From NCBI RefSeq assembly GCF_963966145.1, contig NC_091048.1, positions 2,046,001 through 2,110,000 on the forward strand: a stretch of 64,000 bases of DNA, given 5' to 3'. Under the pieces are notes generated by a model. The model ran no database searches. It was given only the letters and a program-made list of their open reading frames with translations, and was not told the origin of the DNA. Positions 24,030 to 36,551 of this stretch are shown piece by piece (the first letter of the stretch is position 1; each line of letters begins with the position of its first letter). The translations under genes were made by a program, and so were the position numbers. This DNA comes from Tenebrio molitor. Its lineage: Eukaryota; Arthropoda; Insecta; Coleoptera; Tenebrionidae.

Positions 24030-25911
24030 TGTAGTGACCCAGTTTAAAATTTAAATTTAAGTTTCCGGTACCGCCACAACAGCGCGCCAAATGTGAAGGT
24101 ACTAGCGGCTAGACTGGGAACTACTAGCGGAAATATAGCGGGGGGAAACGGGCTCGCGCGGGGGGTTGAAGGGGGTAGTTCACTTTTGTTTGGTTTTTCG
24201 AAACGAACAGACCTTGCGAAGAGCGATCCAATATTCCAAAAATTCAGTAAGTTACATCTGAACCGATTACACTACCGTTCCGAGTAGATATTTTGTGTCC
24301 CCGTGAAGAATTCAACGTTTTTAATTCACCTGGGTAATTTATCCCACTTTCGTTGTTTTTTTTTGTGTTTTGTTTTGGGGCCAGGACCACGTGGTAAGGG
24401 TATGTTGTAGATTTCATTTTGTTGCATGCTGTTGCTTTAAGAAGCGCCCATTCGTTAATTTTAAGCGGTATCTTTCTCCCGGGAGGTTCTTTTTTTGTAA
24501 TCTTGTAATTTCGGAAATTAGGAGCCGTCGTCCGAACCGCGAGCGTCCATTTTGTTTTCTTTTTTTTTCTTCACTAACATTTTATTTTAACGGCACTCGA
24601 CCCGCCATTTTCTTTTTGTTTAACATTACCAGCGATTATTGTATTCGTGATTTATGTTGTTTACTGATATTTGTGCCATTTAAAGTGGTTCTATTTTATC
24701 GTTATTTAACTTCACGTCTTGTTCTCTTTTATTTCCTCCTTGTTTAATGTTGCGTTTTGTTTTGCTTATGTTATCCTTGTTTAATGTTGTGTTTTGTTTT
24801 GCTTATTTCATCATTGTTTAATGTTGCGCTATGTTGTGTCGAATTTTCTCATCGTTAATGTTACGCTTTGTTCGATTGAATTAAACTCGGGTTTTTCTTT
24901 GTGTTGTTGTTAGATTTCGGAAAAGTTAAAGTAAAATGTTGTAAGTGCGCCCCCATGGAAGCTAGGTGGCAATCAGGAGGTCGGAGGGTTGTTTAGTCAA
25001 ATTTCTGTGGAAGCTACGGTTATTTAAAGCCGTTAGCGGGGGCGGACCTGAGTCTTCGCTAATGCGGCGGCGGGATGTTTTCGTGAAGCTTCCGTCGAGG
25101 TTATAGAGATTTCGGGGGTTTGTCGGGAAACGGTTGGTTGGGGACGGTGGAGCTAAATATTCGCTTATGCTGTTTAGTGATGCTAATCGTACGACCCCGA
25201 GGCGCTCTGTCACTCTTGCTTGGTCGGCGAAATAGTCTGACATTCATTAATACCTCGAATATCTATAAACGTCGCTTGATTTCAAGATGATTCAGATTAT
25301 TCTTCTGAGTCCCCTCGCGACCGAAAGTTTGTTACCTCCAGCTCTAAGTTCCCGTTGGCGTACCTTGACCGCGTAGTTTCAAATAACCATTGTTTTTGTC
25401 ATTAATCTAATTGTGAAATATGAGTAATACCTGGGATACGGTTTTTGAAGAGGGTTTTTCATCCGTCCCTGTCTGTAATAACTGCCTTATAATTTGTTTA
25501 CTTGTTTTGCAAGCTTTAAACTGTCATTTTGTCTGTCATGTGCCCGTTTTTCTGCTATTTTAAATATTGTTGCATTCCTCTTGTCGTTTATCTTTGTGAT
25601 GTACTCAACTAGTTAATTTCTTGTACTTCGTTAACCTTAATTTCTGTCTTTTGTATTCGTTTCAATTTCTTTTTCATCAAAGTTATTACAGGCATTTTTA
25701 ATAAAAGGTATTTTACGTCCCTCACATGTGTGTCTTATTTGCGGCACTCTTCCAACTGGAACCCTCACCGTTTGCATTCCGAACCTTTTCCGCCAAAAGA
25801 AAATCACAACGTAGGGCTCCTCCGATTCGATGACGATCACGACCACATTTGTTACCGTTTTGCGCAGGTTCAAATATTTGGCGGAAAAACTAATGTATTC
25901 AAATCATTACA
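24030..25911. mobile_element. Solo LTR of a retrotransposon, 1882 bp
   Basis: The insert begins TGTAGTGACC and ends ATCATTACA, the TG...CA termini of a long terminal repeat. AACT is present on both sides (24026-24029, 25912-25915). The uninterrupted paralogues read TTAATAACTGTAACA (for example at about 9670), so the 4-bp duplication is direct evidence of integrase-type insertion. It is more GC-rich than its surroundings. It contains an AATAAA at about 25701 and three 37-38-bp tandem units at 24739-24850. Short open frames inside look like chance. No gag or pol is present. The superfamily is not certain; 4-bp duplication and these ends would fit Gypsy. Confidence 0.8.
24739..24850. repeat. Three imperfect 37-38-bp tandem units in the LTR
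   Basis: The unit TTGTTTAATGTTGCGTTTTG plus TTTTGCTTATNTNATC is repeated three times, with the third unit more diverged. A fourth, weaker copy may follow near 24855. Confidence 0.7.
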
Positions 25912-27127
25912 AACTGTAACACAGTTTTATTCAGAAAACCTTGAATATTGAACTTTAACAGCTGGTTACAAAAGTTATTGATGGAGGTTGCTCAAATATT
26001 CAAATATCAGAGATGACGTGGTAAGTAAATACTCGTTTCACTTTGGAGGGAGTAAGACCAATATAATGAACTGAACTAAAGAATAAAAGAAATAAGAAAA
26101 ACACAAATTAAAGATTGTAAATCTGACAGGATTAGAAAGAACTTTTTCTTCAGATAATTTATGAAACTTTTATAAACTATGACAATGAAAATTCTGAAAC
26201 TTCCAACACGTTGTAATACTTTTAATTCCAGAGAAATCTAAAAATAATCCGCTGGCCAACAAAAGTGTGACCTGCTATTACTGTCAATATTATTATGAAA
26301 TAATTTTTATGACCTAGAAACAAATAAGTAAGTTAAAATTTGTTACACAGTAGGTATAGTTTAATGTAATAAAGTGAAGTGATCACCAAATACCGGGATA
26401 TCAAAAATTATCTTGGTCAAAGGTGGTCATGGATTGGAAAACGTCCGTCTCAACTTATTTCGTGTGACGATTTCTTTCGTGCCTTTTTTATGAGGTACAG
26501 AGCCAGTTTCGCGAAACAAACCAACACATTTTGTAAGGTATGCATAAAAATCCTTCGGCAGTACTGCAAAGCGTGGGAAAAAATAAAACTGACAGATTCT
26601 GATATTCAGAAAATGATTGACACAAATGCTTCGACTATTATTTGAAAATCCATGACCACCTTTGATCAAGATAATTTTTGTATTTTATTGCCTGCGGGCT
26701 ACTAACTAGAGATACTGCGACGCAATCTTGTTGTAACAATTATTAAATTATATAACCAATTACAACTCACTTACATTATCTGGTGGTTCCTGTTGCGTCT
26801 TAAGGCAATATTTCCTTTTGACTGATTGGATCACAACTAACAAACAAATACGCGAGCACAATTAGATCAATAAATAATTAACTGAATTACCTAAATGCAA
26901 ACAAAAAACTAACACTCTAACGATTTTCGTATTTATTCAAAGTACTATTTAGTATTAAGCTACAAAGGAAATGATTATGTCTTTGATGTTTTATAGAGTG
27001 ATTGATTATTGATTACAATTGTCTTTTCTTGCTGTCAATTTGGAGAATTCTACATTGATATTAGTGCAATTGCTCTTGACAAGTCTCAATTGTAAAACGG
27101 TGATTTATTCCAAGTATTTAAACCACT
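25912..27127. other. Duplicated spacer with FB-A copy 3 (26403-26679)
   Basis: From about 26080 to 26575 it is almost identical to 19510-20005. The FB-A foldback at 26403-26679 has the same ends as other copies. 26680-27127 is the OR-B 3'-flank segment. No gene is seen. Confidence 0.6.
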
Positions 27128-28019
27128 TCAACATTTAACTACGGAGTCAGTAATGTAAACTAAAAGAGATGAGACTGAATAAATTGCCGTGGCAATCTGA
27201 AACGACATAATTAGCGAAATGTGAAACTGTTCAAGATATTTTCACCTACATCAACTTCCAATTTATAATTTACAGATATTTTATCTGAAAATTTGATTTT
27301 AAACGGTTTAGTTGTGTTGCTTAAAAACCCCAAAAATTGTTAGCTGATTTTCTTCATTCCAGCAATACCAATTGCAAATACACAAAACTTGAGACAGACC
27401 TGCAATAAAACAATTTGATGATTTAACCATTGTACTCATTTTTTATTAGAACCATACAATGTTTTCAATGCCTTGTCCTTGAATAGTATACAGGCTGCTT
27501 GTAACTGCTGCTACCAAGACCAAAGAGCACAAACGCACATACATCGGCAGATCTTCAAACTGCATTTTATTAGTGTCAGCAGAAAAAACAACAGATTTTT
27601 ACCACAATGAAAAACATGAGTAAACTGATTCCCAAGAGTCCTCCAGAAACGGAAAATAAAAATATGAACGGCCAAGCACTCTTTATAAATTTGTTGCCAA
27701 ACGTAATCAAATCGATATGATGTTTGATGCAAAGTAACAATCTCTTTTTGATTTCTTCGTTGTAACTTCCATTAAATACGAGTAGTCCTAAATTCGAATT
27801 GTCATAACCGCTGTTTACATTTTCTACAAACTGTATGACAATGTTCGCCTGAAACTGTATGTGGTTCTGAATGTAGTAAAGTTGTATGCAGGGAGTTTGA
27901 ATCAGAAAGGGAACAAATAGAAACGAAAGTCGATGCATCAGAGAAAGTACGTCGGCCTATTCGGGAACGTGTTCCTTGAACCACGTCATAAAAAAAAAAT
28001 ACTGGTATCTTTGAGTACA
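27128..28019 (-). pseudogene. OR-B odorant receptor pseudogene, 5'-truncated
   Basis: Matches the last four exons of the OR-B gene at 42554-43961. Exon 3 remnant is 28019-27603 with an in-frame stop where OR-B has Cys (…HVPE-stop-ADVLSLMHRL). Exon 4 is 27559-27458, 6 nt short (two residues lost). The exon 5 remnant at about 27405-27260 is frameshifted. Exon 6, 27196-27128, is still open (IATAIYSVSSLLVYITDSV). Everything upstream of mid-exon 3 is missing; similarity ends at about 28019. No functional receptor can be made. Confidence 0.85.
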
Positions 28020-30596
28020 TTGTGGGGTATAATTTATTTAATAAATTAATACACTTGCGATACTGAGATATTGGTACATTTATAATTTACAAAATATCTA
28101 ATGTAACTTAGTGCATAAAAATGGTTTTTACTTCAGAACACCGAATCGTTGAACCCTTTCCGCCACTTGAAGAGGCCGCAGCGAAACCACCCGGAACCCC
28201 CGGAAAGCAGGCCTGAGTGAAACATTTTTGCATGTCATTTTTTTCGTGTACCGTGAATGTTGCTGATCTGTCGTGTTGTATCGGAATTGATTCGTAAGCC
28301 CAGTATGTACCACTGATAACAACTAGTTAACAGGAGAGAGTACCTTTGAACGGCTAAAATCTTGAGAGTGTAGTGCGAAGTATCACCACAGTTACAACGG
28401 TTACAAAGGTTAGAGTATTTCGTGAAACTGAAGGTGTAGAACATAAAAAAGGGGCTGGGAGACCTCAGAAGCCATAGCAAATGTTAGCCAACAAATGCAA
28501 CACAAAAATTGTCTTTATTTAAATCGAGTTTATCCTCAACATGAAAATTTATGGAAGAGAAAGTTAAGTTTGTGGTTATTACTATTGTCCGCACTTTATG
28601 TGACGAAGACCATTCCAGAGGGTTCCAGGGGTACCTGCCTGTGGTACGGCGTCAGACAAACTGCAACCCCTCATAAATCTTCGTCTGCCATAAATGTTCA
28701 TAAAGTAGAACGGTTCAAATTAATTTAACTAAATATCTTTACATCAAAACATTTATTAAAGTACCTATATTAAATTTGAACTGCATCAAACAAAATTTAA
28801 TTTTTAAAGTAATAGTTTTTTGCCTGCTGTACCTAGGTAATTAATTTTAACAAAAAAGTAATACCCAATTTTTGTGGTGGTGAACAGTTACAGTATTGAT
28901 ACACCTATAACGCCTTCATGTAAATATAAATTAGTTTTAAAGTCTGTTCTTACTTGACACAAGTGATGGGAGAGCCTGTATATCATTCAGAGTAGAAGAT
29001 CTTTTTGTGCTTCGTCCAGTTGCCGACTTTGAGTTCGTTTCGGTTTTCAATCTCTGGGCTTAGCACAAAAAGACTCACTCTTAATAATACAGGGGTATCT
29101 GAAATACATATGTTAATTTTAACCAGTGGAAGAACCAATTTATTAAACTTTTCTCTATAACATTTTTCAAAATTCGCAAAAGTTTTCCAAGGTTTTTTGC
29201 CCCCCATTTTTTACCAAACGAGTCGTTTTGTGTGATTAACTAGTCTCCTTTAATCCTTCTATAACAATGTAACTTTTTTAACAGGGCTCCGTTTCCATCA
29301 CAACAGAAAATTTTCGCCCTTACCCATAGGCAGGTGTACACTTTAATGGCTAATTTATTCTAAATTTTAATTGAATTTGTAATGCTTTTTCGTAAAAATG
29401 TTACAGAAAAAAGTTTCATAAATTGGCGAGTTCTCCCACTGGTCAAAATTAACACACGTATTTCAGATACACCCTGTACCTATAATCTACTGGTGCATTT
29501 GTGGAATAATACATCATTTGTTGTGTAAATTTTATCTTTTTTCAAAATGCAGAGGATTTGCATCAAATTCATCAGTCAAATCCTTCACTTTTATTTGGGA
29601 ATTCACAAAAGTAATTCACAGAATTTGTGTAAGAACTTATTGTAGGAAATTGCACAGAAAAAAGATAAAACTACGTCATTAAAAATGTCAATTCGTACAT
29701 TGAAAACGAAAACGAAAAAAAAACATACAAGTAGCCATAAACTGATATCCGATGTTCCAAATAGTCCATATTGTAATAAACTAATAAATAATCGGTGTCA
29801 TTAAATATTTTATAATTAGCTTCATTTCGGCAAGTTGACGTTAATGGGCCGTATGATTTCCCATTCGTTAAGCCTTTCATTAGCTAAATAATTGATTAGA
29901 CAAAGTGAGAGTATATGCCAAGCGTTATGTTAGACAGAGACAAAACAAGTTAAGGACGTTCTTCAACTTTTATTAAAAGGAAATCATACGACCCAATGAC
30001 TGTAGCAAAGTTTTATTCAGAAAACCTTGAATATTGAGGAAATGGCATCTTTGAATTAATGACTTTTATACCTAGTTACAAATGCTAATGATGAGGCATT
30101 AAGGTTGCTCAACTTCTTCAAGGAAATTGCACAGAAATTAGTATATTACATGCGAGCTGGAAGATATTTCATTACAGCGGAGCGATAATGTTGAATAACC
30201 TAGACGCGTAGCGTCGGCGTCGAGGGTATTCAGATCACAATGCTGATGCTGGAATGAAACTTCCACCGAGCCTAGTATACTGTTTTATTCGCTATTATCA
30301 CTTTTTATTTTAGTGTACGCTCTCAGGGTTTTTATTGGAAACAAAACTTCTCGTTCCATTGAATTGTTATTTTTTCCAATTATCTTTGAGGTTATGTTTG
30401 GCAAATTGAACATAATACATTGCTGGATTCAATTGGAAATTACAACGATGTTTCTCCATTCGTCTGACAACATGTTCGCAAAATTATAAAAATTGACATC
30501 TTGTAAACGGTGAGCCGATATTTGACAATGATATTTTCGAGAATTGACAAAAACTTCACTTTCCGACCAAGAGATGCCAGTTATTATTTTCTAACC
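28020..30596. other. Long intergenic repeat mosaic, no gene
   Basis: Contains an OR-A 3'-flank piece (28030-28115), a segment shared with 11345-11450 (landmark GCTGGGAGACCTCAGAAGCC), the block shared with 3110-3260, empty sites for the elements at 11523 and 20256, a type I splice-bordered block at 29716-29840 and the GACGCGTAGCGTCGGCG block at about 30200. The open frames are short and lack domains. Confidence 0.5.
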
Positions 30597-30930
30597 CAAG
30601 GTTGGTAGAACTGACTAATTTGTATAATAGGTTGCCTCGTTGAAAATTGGGGGGCGGGGGGGAAAGTAACTCGTGACGTAAAATCAACCCAGAAATTTTG
30701 GGTGTTCGAATAGAACCCAAGGTTTATAAGCTCCGTGGAGTTTATTGGGTGGCTTTTTGGGATTTATTCTAGCGAGGGAACACCTAATACATGATCGACA
30801 GACTCTGTCGTAAAAGTTTAGTACACTGTGACGTCACGAGTAACTTTTGCGGGGGGAAAAAATTCAAACTATTGCTTTAAATGGCAACGAGGCAACCTAT
30901 TATACAAATTAGTCAGTTCTACCAACCTTG
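30597..30930. mobile_element. hAT-like MITE with perfect 8-bp duplication, 334 bp
   Basis: The ends CAAGGTTGGTAGAACTGACT and their inverse continue for more than 40 matching bases (to GCCTCGTTG). The 8-bp sequence TTCTAACC flanks it on both sides (30589-30596, 30931-30938). An 8-bp target duplication and CAAGG ends are typical of hAT elements. The interior has G-runs and no transposase. Confidence 0.85.
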
Positions 30931-31428
30931 TTCTAACCAAGAGATGCACTTGATGATTTTCCAAACAAGAAAAACCATTTTCCAAACTCTAAACAGTTTT
31001 ATCCAAAATCACCTTAGTAAAATGTGTACGGCAATGAAGATACAAAAAGTTAATTTTTTTGAAATCGATCCTGCTCAAATTTGCACTGAGTTGTTAGAAA
31101 TTAGAATTGACAAAAAACAAGTCAAATGAGCATGGACGTTAATCAAAAATACTGTCAGAGTTGTCATCTAATTAGACGGAATGGCTTATCATTACGAAAA
31201 TAATGAGCTCACAGACATAAGTATGGACAATGTTATCAGAATGCAGCTGCGGCCTCCAGAGTGTACGCAGAGCGATTTCTGGGCCACGTCAGTTATTAAT
31301 CAAGTACTTATAGCGGAGAAATAGACAGGCCCGTGCTCAAAATTTTAAAATATACAATCAATTATTATCTCTGTTAATACAAACATTTTAGTAAAAAGAT
31401 TTACGCTAAAATTCTTAAGAATAATATA
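30931..31428. other. Intergenic, no recognised gene
   Basis: One 82-codon open frame at 30881-31129 overlaps the MITE end and has no recognisable domain. Nothing else is seen. Confidence 0.4.
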
Positions 31429-33099
31429 CAGGGTGTCTCAGAACTCGCGGATCAAACCTACAGTGCGTTTTCCTTGGTGATAACTGAAAGCAATAGCGTT
31501 TTAAAAAAAGGACAGGGTATAACTGATTTTTTGTAATGAATAATTAAAGTTGACCAATCAGAAGGACGCTGTATATTTGAATTTCACGTGAATTTAACCA
31601 ACGGTTTGAATTGCCTAGCAACATAATTGTAGTATGAATGGTATGGAATTTCAAGTAAATGTTTGGGCAACTGTGAAGATTTTGACAACGTCAAGTTATA
31701 ATTTGATTCGAAATTGTCAAACTTCGTATTGAAATCATGTATACAGCTGCAGAGTATGCCGAAATGCTCATAATTTATGGAGAGTGCCGGCGCAATGCAC
31801 GTGAGGATGCAAGGGAATATGCAATACGTTTTCCACGACGTTTGCCACATCCAAATTATAACGTATTTCTATGGTTGGTGTATCGTGCTCGAGACACTGG
31901 GTCCTTGGTGCCTACCTGACAAGAAATTGGTGGTCCCCCGCGAGAAGTTAGAACGCCAGAGACTGAAGATGCTGTTCTTCAGTCCTTTGATGACGACGGT
32001 AGAAGTATATTTGAAGAACTATATTTACCGCGAACCTATCAATATTTTAGAAAAACTAAATGACCAAATTCACGAAACACTGGCTACTGTTAATCCTAAT
32101 ATGCTTAGACTGGCAAGGGAAAATTTAATAAAACGAGTTCGCCTATTCCTTCAGATGAAAGGTGGTCACTTTGAATACTTGTTATAAATTATTCTTTTTA
32201 TTTTGCATGTTTTTTATTTAATTTGTTGCATTCTACATCATTTAGTTATAAAATTTGACCTTACATTTTTACTAATAATGATGCTAAAATAAATAGGTTA
32301 GTTCAATCCAGTTTTGTCTTCTTTCTTTCGGAGTTGCCACTATGCTTGATTTGTTGTTCAAAACCTACGTGTAACTCCAGCTTTTTTTGCAATGTCAAGA
32401 TTGTTGCTAAAAGTCTTTTCTTTCATTTCGACGATGACGCGTCCCGCTCGTGTAGCTGCGCTAATACGTTGCAGATGCAGAGTGTATGCACAGGAATCAG
32501 GATAAATTTCTTGTGATTCAGATTCACTTCACAGGCCCTGCATTTTTCACTTTTTACTTAGATTTTTAAGGTAGTAATATTACTCACTTGACGCTACGTC
32601 GCCATTTTACCTTCCATCAACAAAAGTTCAATTTTCAATTCATCATATCCCTCCCGTCAATTTGCCATATCCCTCAAGGTTACAATTGCTCTGGAAATTT
32701 TCACTCATAACAAACCATATTTCATTCATTGTCGGAAGAAGAAACTTCTTGCGTTCTCTGATTTGGATTTTATACATTTGTTCACCTGCCTTTGGCGAAA
32801 TTTGCCATTTTTGGTTATTTCAAAAGTAGCTGTCACTTTTGACGTCTGTTTCGACAAGTTGACCAGACAAATATTGAAAATAATTTTATTATTCATCGAA
32901 TTATACGTTGCTTGGCAATTGAGGGAAGGTACTCAATTTTCTCATAAAGGGAAAATTAGATCGAGCTCTATTGGTCAATTTGATTAATTCATAACTAAAA
33001 AGCTGTTGCACCCTGAATATTTTTCTAAACGTTTTTTACCTTCATTACCATCAAGGAATATACAGTTTCAATTTGATCCGCGAGTTCTGGGACACCCTG
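31429..33099. mobile_element. TA-flanked DNA transposon with HTH ORF remnant, 1671 bp
   Basis: The ends CAGGGTGTCTCAGAACTCGC and, inverted, CAGGGTGTCCCAGAACTCGC match over about 27 bp with one difference. TA lies on both sides (31427-31428, 33100-33101). It contains a transposase remnant at 31737-32187. The rest of the interior has no catalytic domain, so the copy is internally deleted and non-autonomous. Confidence 0.8.
31737..32187 (+). pseudogene. Transposase remnant: DUF4817-like HTH plus C-terminal tail
   Basis: The first frame (31737-31919) reads MYTAAEYAEMLIIYGECRRN and continues to a GSLVPT end. This resembles the DUF4817 helix-turn-helix found at the start of many insect transposase-like proteins. 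A second frame (31777-32187) ends RVRLFLQMKGGHFEYLL, like the usual C-terminus (GGHFEHLL) of the same proteins. The central DDE region between them is missing and the frames are shifted. It is a deleted copy. Confidence 0.65.
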
Positions 33100-33151
33100 T
33101 ATAGTACCTCGTGTTACAAGGAACGCCTCAACTTCGAAAACATCCTGTATA

Positions 33152-33537
33152 CAGGGTGTTTGGGGTATAAGATAACAAACTTCTCCTGTGTAAAGAACTG
33201 GACAAAATAAAACTTTTATTTTAGTAATTTTTTTTTGTATGTGTAATAATTTTCTAGTAATAATTTTTTCAATTTGAAGAATTATTGTTTGAAATTCAGC
33301 AGATTTCAAAATTATGAAGGCGGCACCTAACGCATTTTCCTTTAGAAATCTTTATTAGCTTGGTATTAATAATTACGTGTTTATAGATACAAACAGTGAC
33401 TCTCAAACGGTGAAAACAGAATTTAGCTCAGCAAAATAAAAAATGCAAATTGAAAAAAATGTCACTAAGAAAAGTTGTTCATTTAACCTAGCTGTGCATC
33501 TCAGAAAAGTTTGTTACCTTAAACACGAAACACCCTG
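33152..33537. mobile_element. TA-flanked MITE, CAGGGTGTTT ends, 386 bp
   Basis: The left end is CAGGGTGTTTGGGGTATAAG. The right end, inverted, is CAGGGTGTTTCGTGTTTAAG, and both then read GTAACAAACTT or close to it. TA flanks both sides. It is placed 52 bp after the preceding element. No coding capacity. Confidence 0.75.
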
Positions 33538-33778
33538 TATAATATAATTCTAAATATTTAAATATGAAAATTATCGAGAGTAGGATATACTTGAAAAATA
33601 CGAGAAATATTATTATTCCACTCATTTATTTAATAAATTAACACACTAGCAATAAAAAAATATTAGCAGAACAGTATACAAATTACAACATATCAACAGT
33701 ATTGTAGCGCAATTGCCACTTACGTATTTATTTTTTGGTTAAAAAGTTTACATAAAGTAAGTGTCTTTCTTAAAGCTA

Positions 33779-34129
33779 CGGGGTTATTCTAAATGATTGG
33801 AGTCGAAGCAGGCCATGCCCATGTTATGAAATGTTTGCCGCTTTCATGTGAACTGTCAATTTTTGTCGCTGTCGCTGTCATTTTTTAGGTGAAAAGTGCA
33901 GTGATGAGAGTTTTATTTATTTTTTTTAATTAACGATTGATTCCAAAAATGTTGCGTTATTTTGCAACCAATTCTAAAAAGATTGAGTTGTTTTGCATCC
34001 AATTTAACTCCTGTGTGTGAACGGTGTGTACTCACTTATTCATCATTTTGATTTATACGGAGCGGCAACCATAAATTTTACATTCAGTTTTTACGCCAAC
34101 TTGGACTACAATCATTTAGAATAACCCTG
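33779..34129. mobile_element. TA-flanked MITE, GGGTTATTCTAAATGATTG ends, 351 bp
   Basis: The inverted ends are CGGGGTTATTCTAAATGATT and CAGGGTTATTCTAAATGATT, continuing into GNAGTC. TA is on both sides (33777-33778, 34130-34131). Non-autonomous. Confidence 0.75.
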
Positions 34130-34995
34130 TATATCGTTAGTTTCACAACAGTTAAGTGATATAAATATTCCTGATGGTTGTTCTGAACTATTCTATTATA
34201 ACAAGAAAAAACACAACATAGGTATACAGTCTGTGGTACAAAAGAGACTTAACAACAATGAAAAACCAATCCTAATTAAGGATTAGTTAATTAAAAAGCT
34301 TAACTGGCTTGACAAGAAAAGCTACTATAAAATTTTTAATAGTATTGAAAAATATATCCGACAAGAATCATTATTATTCATTATGTTCAATACACAGCGC
34401 TTTTTATTTGAATAAAAAAACTTACTACAGAATACACCGCTTTAACGATCTAGAAAACATCTCTGTAGAAAAAGATAAAGAAATTTCTCCGAATAACACC
34501 CACCTTAATTCCAAGTTCGTAGTTGACAATAAGATTTTCTGAAAATTTAAATTTTAACGAAGTTTTCAAGACCAGCGTCATTGTCATTAGTAAACTTTTT
34601 TCTTATCCAGTGTGATCCACTGTATATTTGCGTTAATGCAATGTATCACGTCTGACTGGAATGAAATAAATACTTAAGTGAGAAAAATTAAGTGTGAAAA
34701 ATACTCGTACCTGATCCTCGATCGACTGTCCTATAAACATGATCAAGCAAAATACGAATACAGCAACCACGAATGTGCAACCAGCTCTAAGATTTCTTCC
34801 TTTTGATAAATCTTCGTACTACAAATTTTATTTAAGTATGTAAATCGACTCGCTTTAGTTACACTTACAAACATGAAATAAAATATACAACTCAGAAATA
34901 TAAAAATTCCAACGATAACGAATAGAGGAATCCACTTTCGAGCTCTTCTTATACCATCAGAGGACGCACTGAAATTAATTTTGAAGAAAAAAATA

Positions 34996-36551
34996 CACTG
35001 CTCAAAAAAATTAGGGGAACACTTTTTTCGAAACCTGTAACTTTTTAAATAACAGTTCCAGGCAAATTAAATTTGGTATACTTCAACGGCATATATTTAA
35101 CTAAAGAAAATTACAAAAACAATTTTACAACTCTTAGTTACTTCTAAGTTATACTTAAAAATGTAAATTAATAACGCAAAACAAAATGGAAACGACTATC
35201 ATAGTATCGATGATAGTCGGGTTTTCTCTGGATTGGTGTGGTTTAATACTGTGTATGCCCTCTACGAGTACGAATCACTTCCTCACACCTGCGTGGCATG
35301 CTTCGCACTAGTCTGCGAAGAGATTCTTGGGGTATGCTTTCCCATTCCTCAATCAGGGCTTGTGTCAGTTCCTGTATGGTTAGTGGTGGATTACGGCGCT
35401 TGCGAACACGTCGGTCAAGCTGATCCCACACGTGTTCAATAGGATTCAGGTCAGGACTTAACGCCGACCATTCCATGACCTAAATTCCACGTTCTTGTAA
35501 AAAGTTCCTGGTGATGCCGGCGGTATGTGGCTTTGTATTGTCCTGCATTAGGATGAAATTTTGACCGACGCCATATGCAGCAGGCACCACATGGTTCTCC
35601 AAGATATTTTTGATGTAATTCATGGCATTTAGTCTACCAGGAACCCCAATAAGATCAATTCTGTTGTCTATACTGATTCCAGCCCAAACCATCACAGATC
35701 CACGACCAAATCTATCCACTTCCTGTATAGTAGCAGCTCTGTAGCGTTACGCACCAGGACGTCTATATACACGTACTCGACCGTCGCAACGAGTTAAACG
35801 AAATCTGGACTCGTCTGTAAACAGTACAGGCGTCCAGTGACGAAGTTGCCAATCTCTGTGATCCAGAGCAAACCTCATTCGCGCTGCTTCGTGATGCTGC
35901 GTAAGGCGTGGTGCGTGGACGGGTCTTCTTGGTTTCAAATTCGCTTCTTTTAATCTGTTTCTAACAGTTTGATCAGAAATTTCTATTCCATGTGCTCGTC
36001 TTGGGTCGTTTAGGAGGTCTCGTGCTGTGGCAGTACGCTTACGTAGAGAGGAAAGGACAAGAAATCGGTCTTGATTTTGAGTAATTTTTCGATTTCGACC
36101 TTGTGCAGCTCTTCTAACATATTGGCTAGTCTCCAGAAACCGATTCCATAAACGCAGAATAACAGAAGGGCAAACTCGAAGGTCCCTGCTAACGTGTCGA
36201 ATAGAGTGGCCGTGCTGAATAAGAGCGACAGCACGAGCAACTTGCACTTCACAAGATGCCTCATTTTACTTCTAATCACGCTTCTAATCAACGAAAATTC
36301 ATTTATCATCTTTAGTAGGCTTTCATACGTAAATTCAAAGCATACTTGACATTTTTTCCATTTTGTTTTGCGTTATTAATTTACATTTTTAAGTGTAACT
36401 TAGAAGTAACTAAGAGTTGTAAAATTGTTTTTGAATTTCTTTTTAGTTAAATATATGCCCTTAAAGCATACCAAATTTGATTTCCCTAGAACTATTATTT
36501 AAAAAGTTACAGGTTTTGAAAAAAGTGTTCCCCTAATTTTTTTGAGCAGTG
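34996..36551 (-). mobile_element. Tc1-like transposon with about 196-bp inverted repeats
   Basis: The ends CACTGCTCAAAAAAATTAGG begin inverted repeats that stay alignable to about 35192 on the left and from about 36356 on the right, with scattered mismatches and small indels. TA is duplicated (34994-34995, 36552-36553). The single gene lies on the minus strand (35243-36247). The element sits in an OR pseudogene intron. Confidence 0.9.
35243..36247 (-). pseudogene. Tc1-like (DDE) transposase with two nonsense codons
   Basis: N-terminal helix-turn-helix region (ARAVALIQHGHSIRHVSRDL, then a second HTH around ARDLLNDPRRAHG). The catalytic motifs are VLFTDESRF, FILMQDNTKPHTA and LSPDLNPIEHVWD, the DD34E-type triad of Tc1 elements. 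The frame is otherwise continuous but contains a TAA after RRPGA (about 35746) and a TAG just before VMEWSALSPD (about 35479). The element is therefore recent-looking but dead. An open frame on the opposite strand is a shadow. Confidence 0.88.

Noticed and set aside
24370..24747. 125-codon open frame in the GC-richer insert
   Set aside because: It lies in the solo LTR, is low-complexity in Phe/Leu and matches no retroelement domain.
36010..36309. 99-codon frame across the Tc1 transposase region
   Set aside because: It is an alternate-frame shadow of the transposase reading frame and of its 5' flank.
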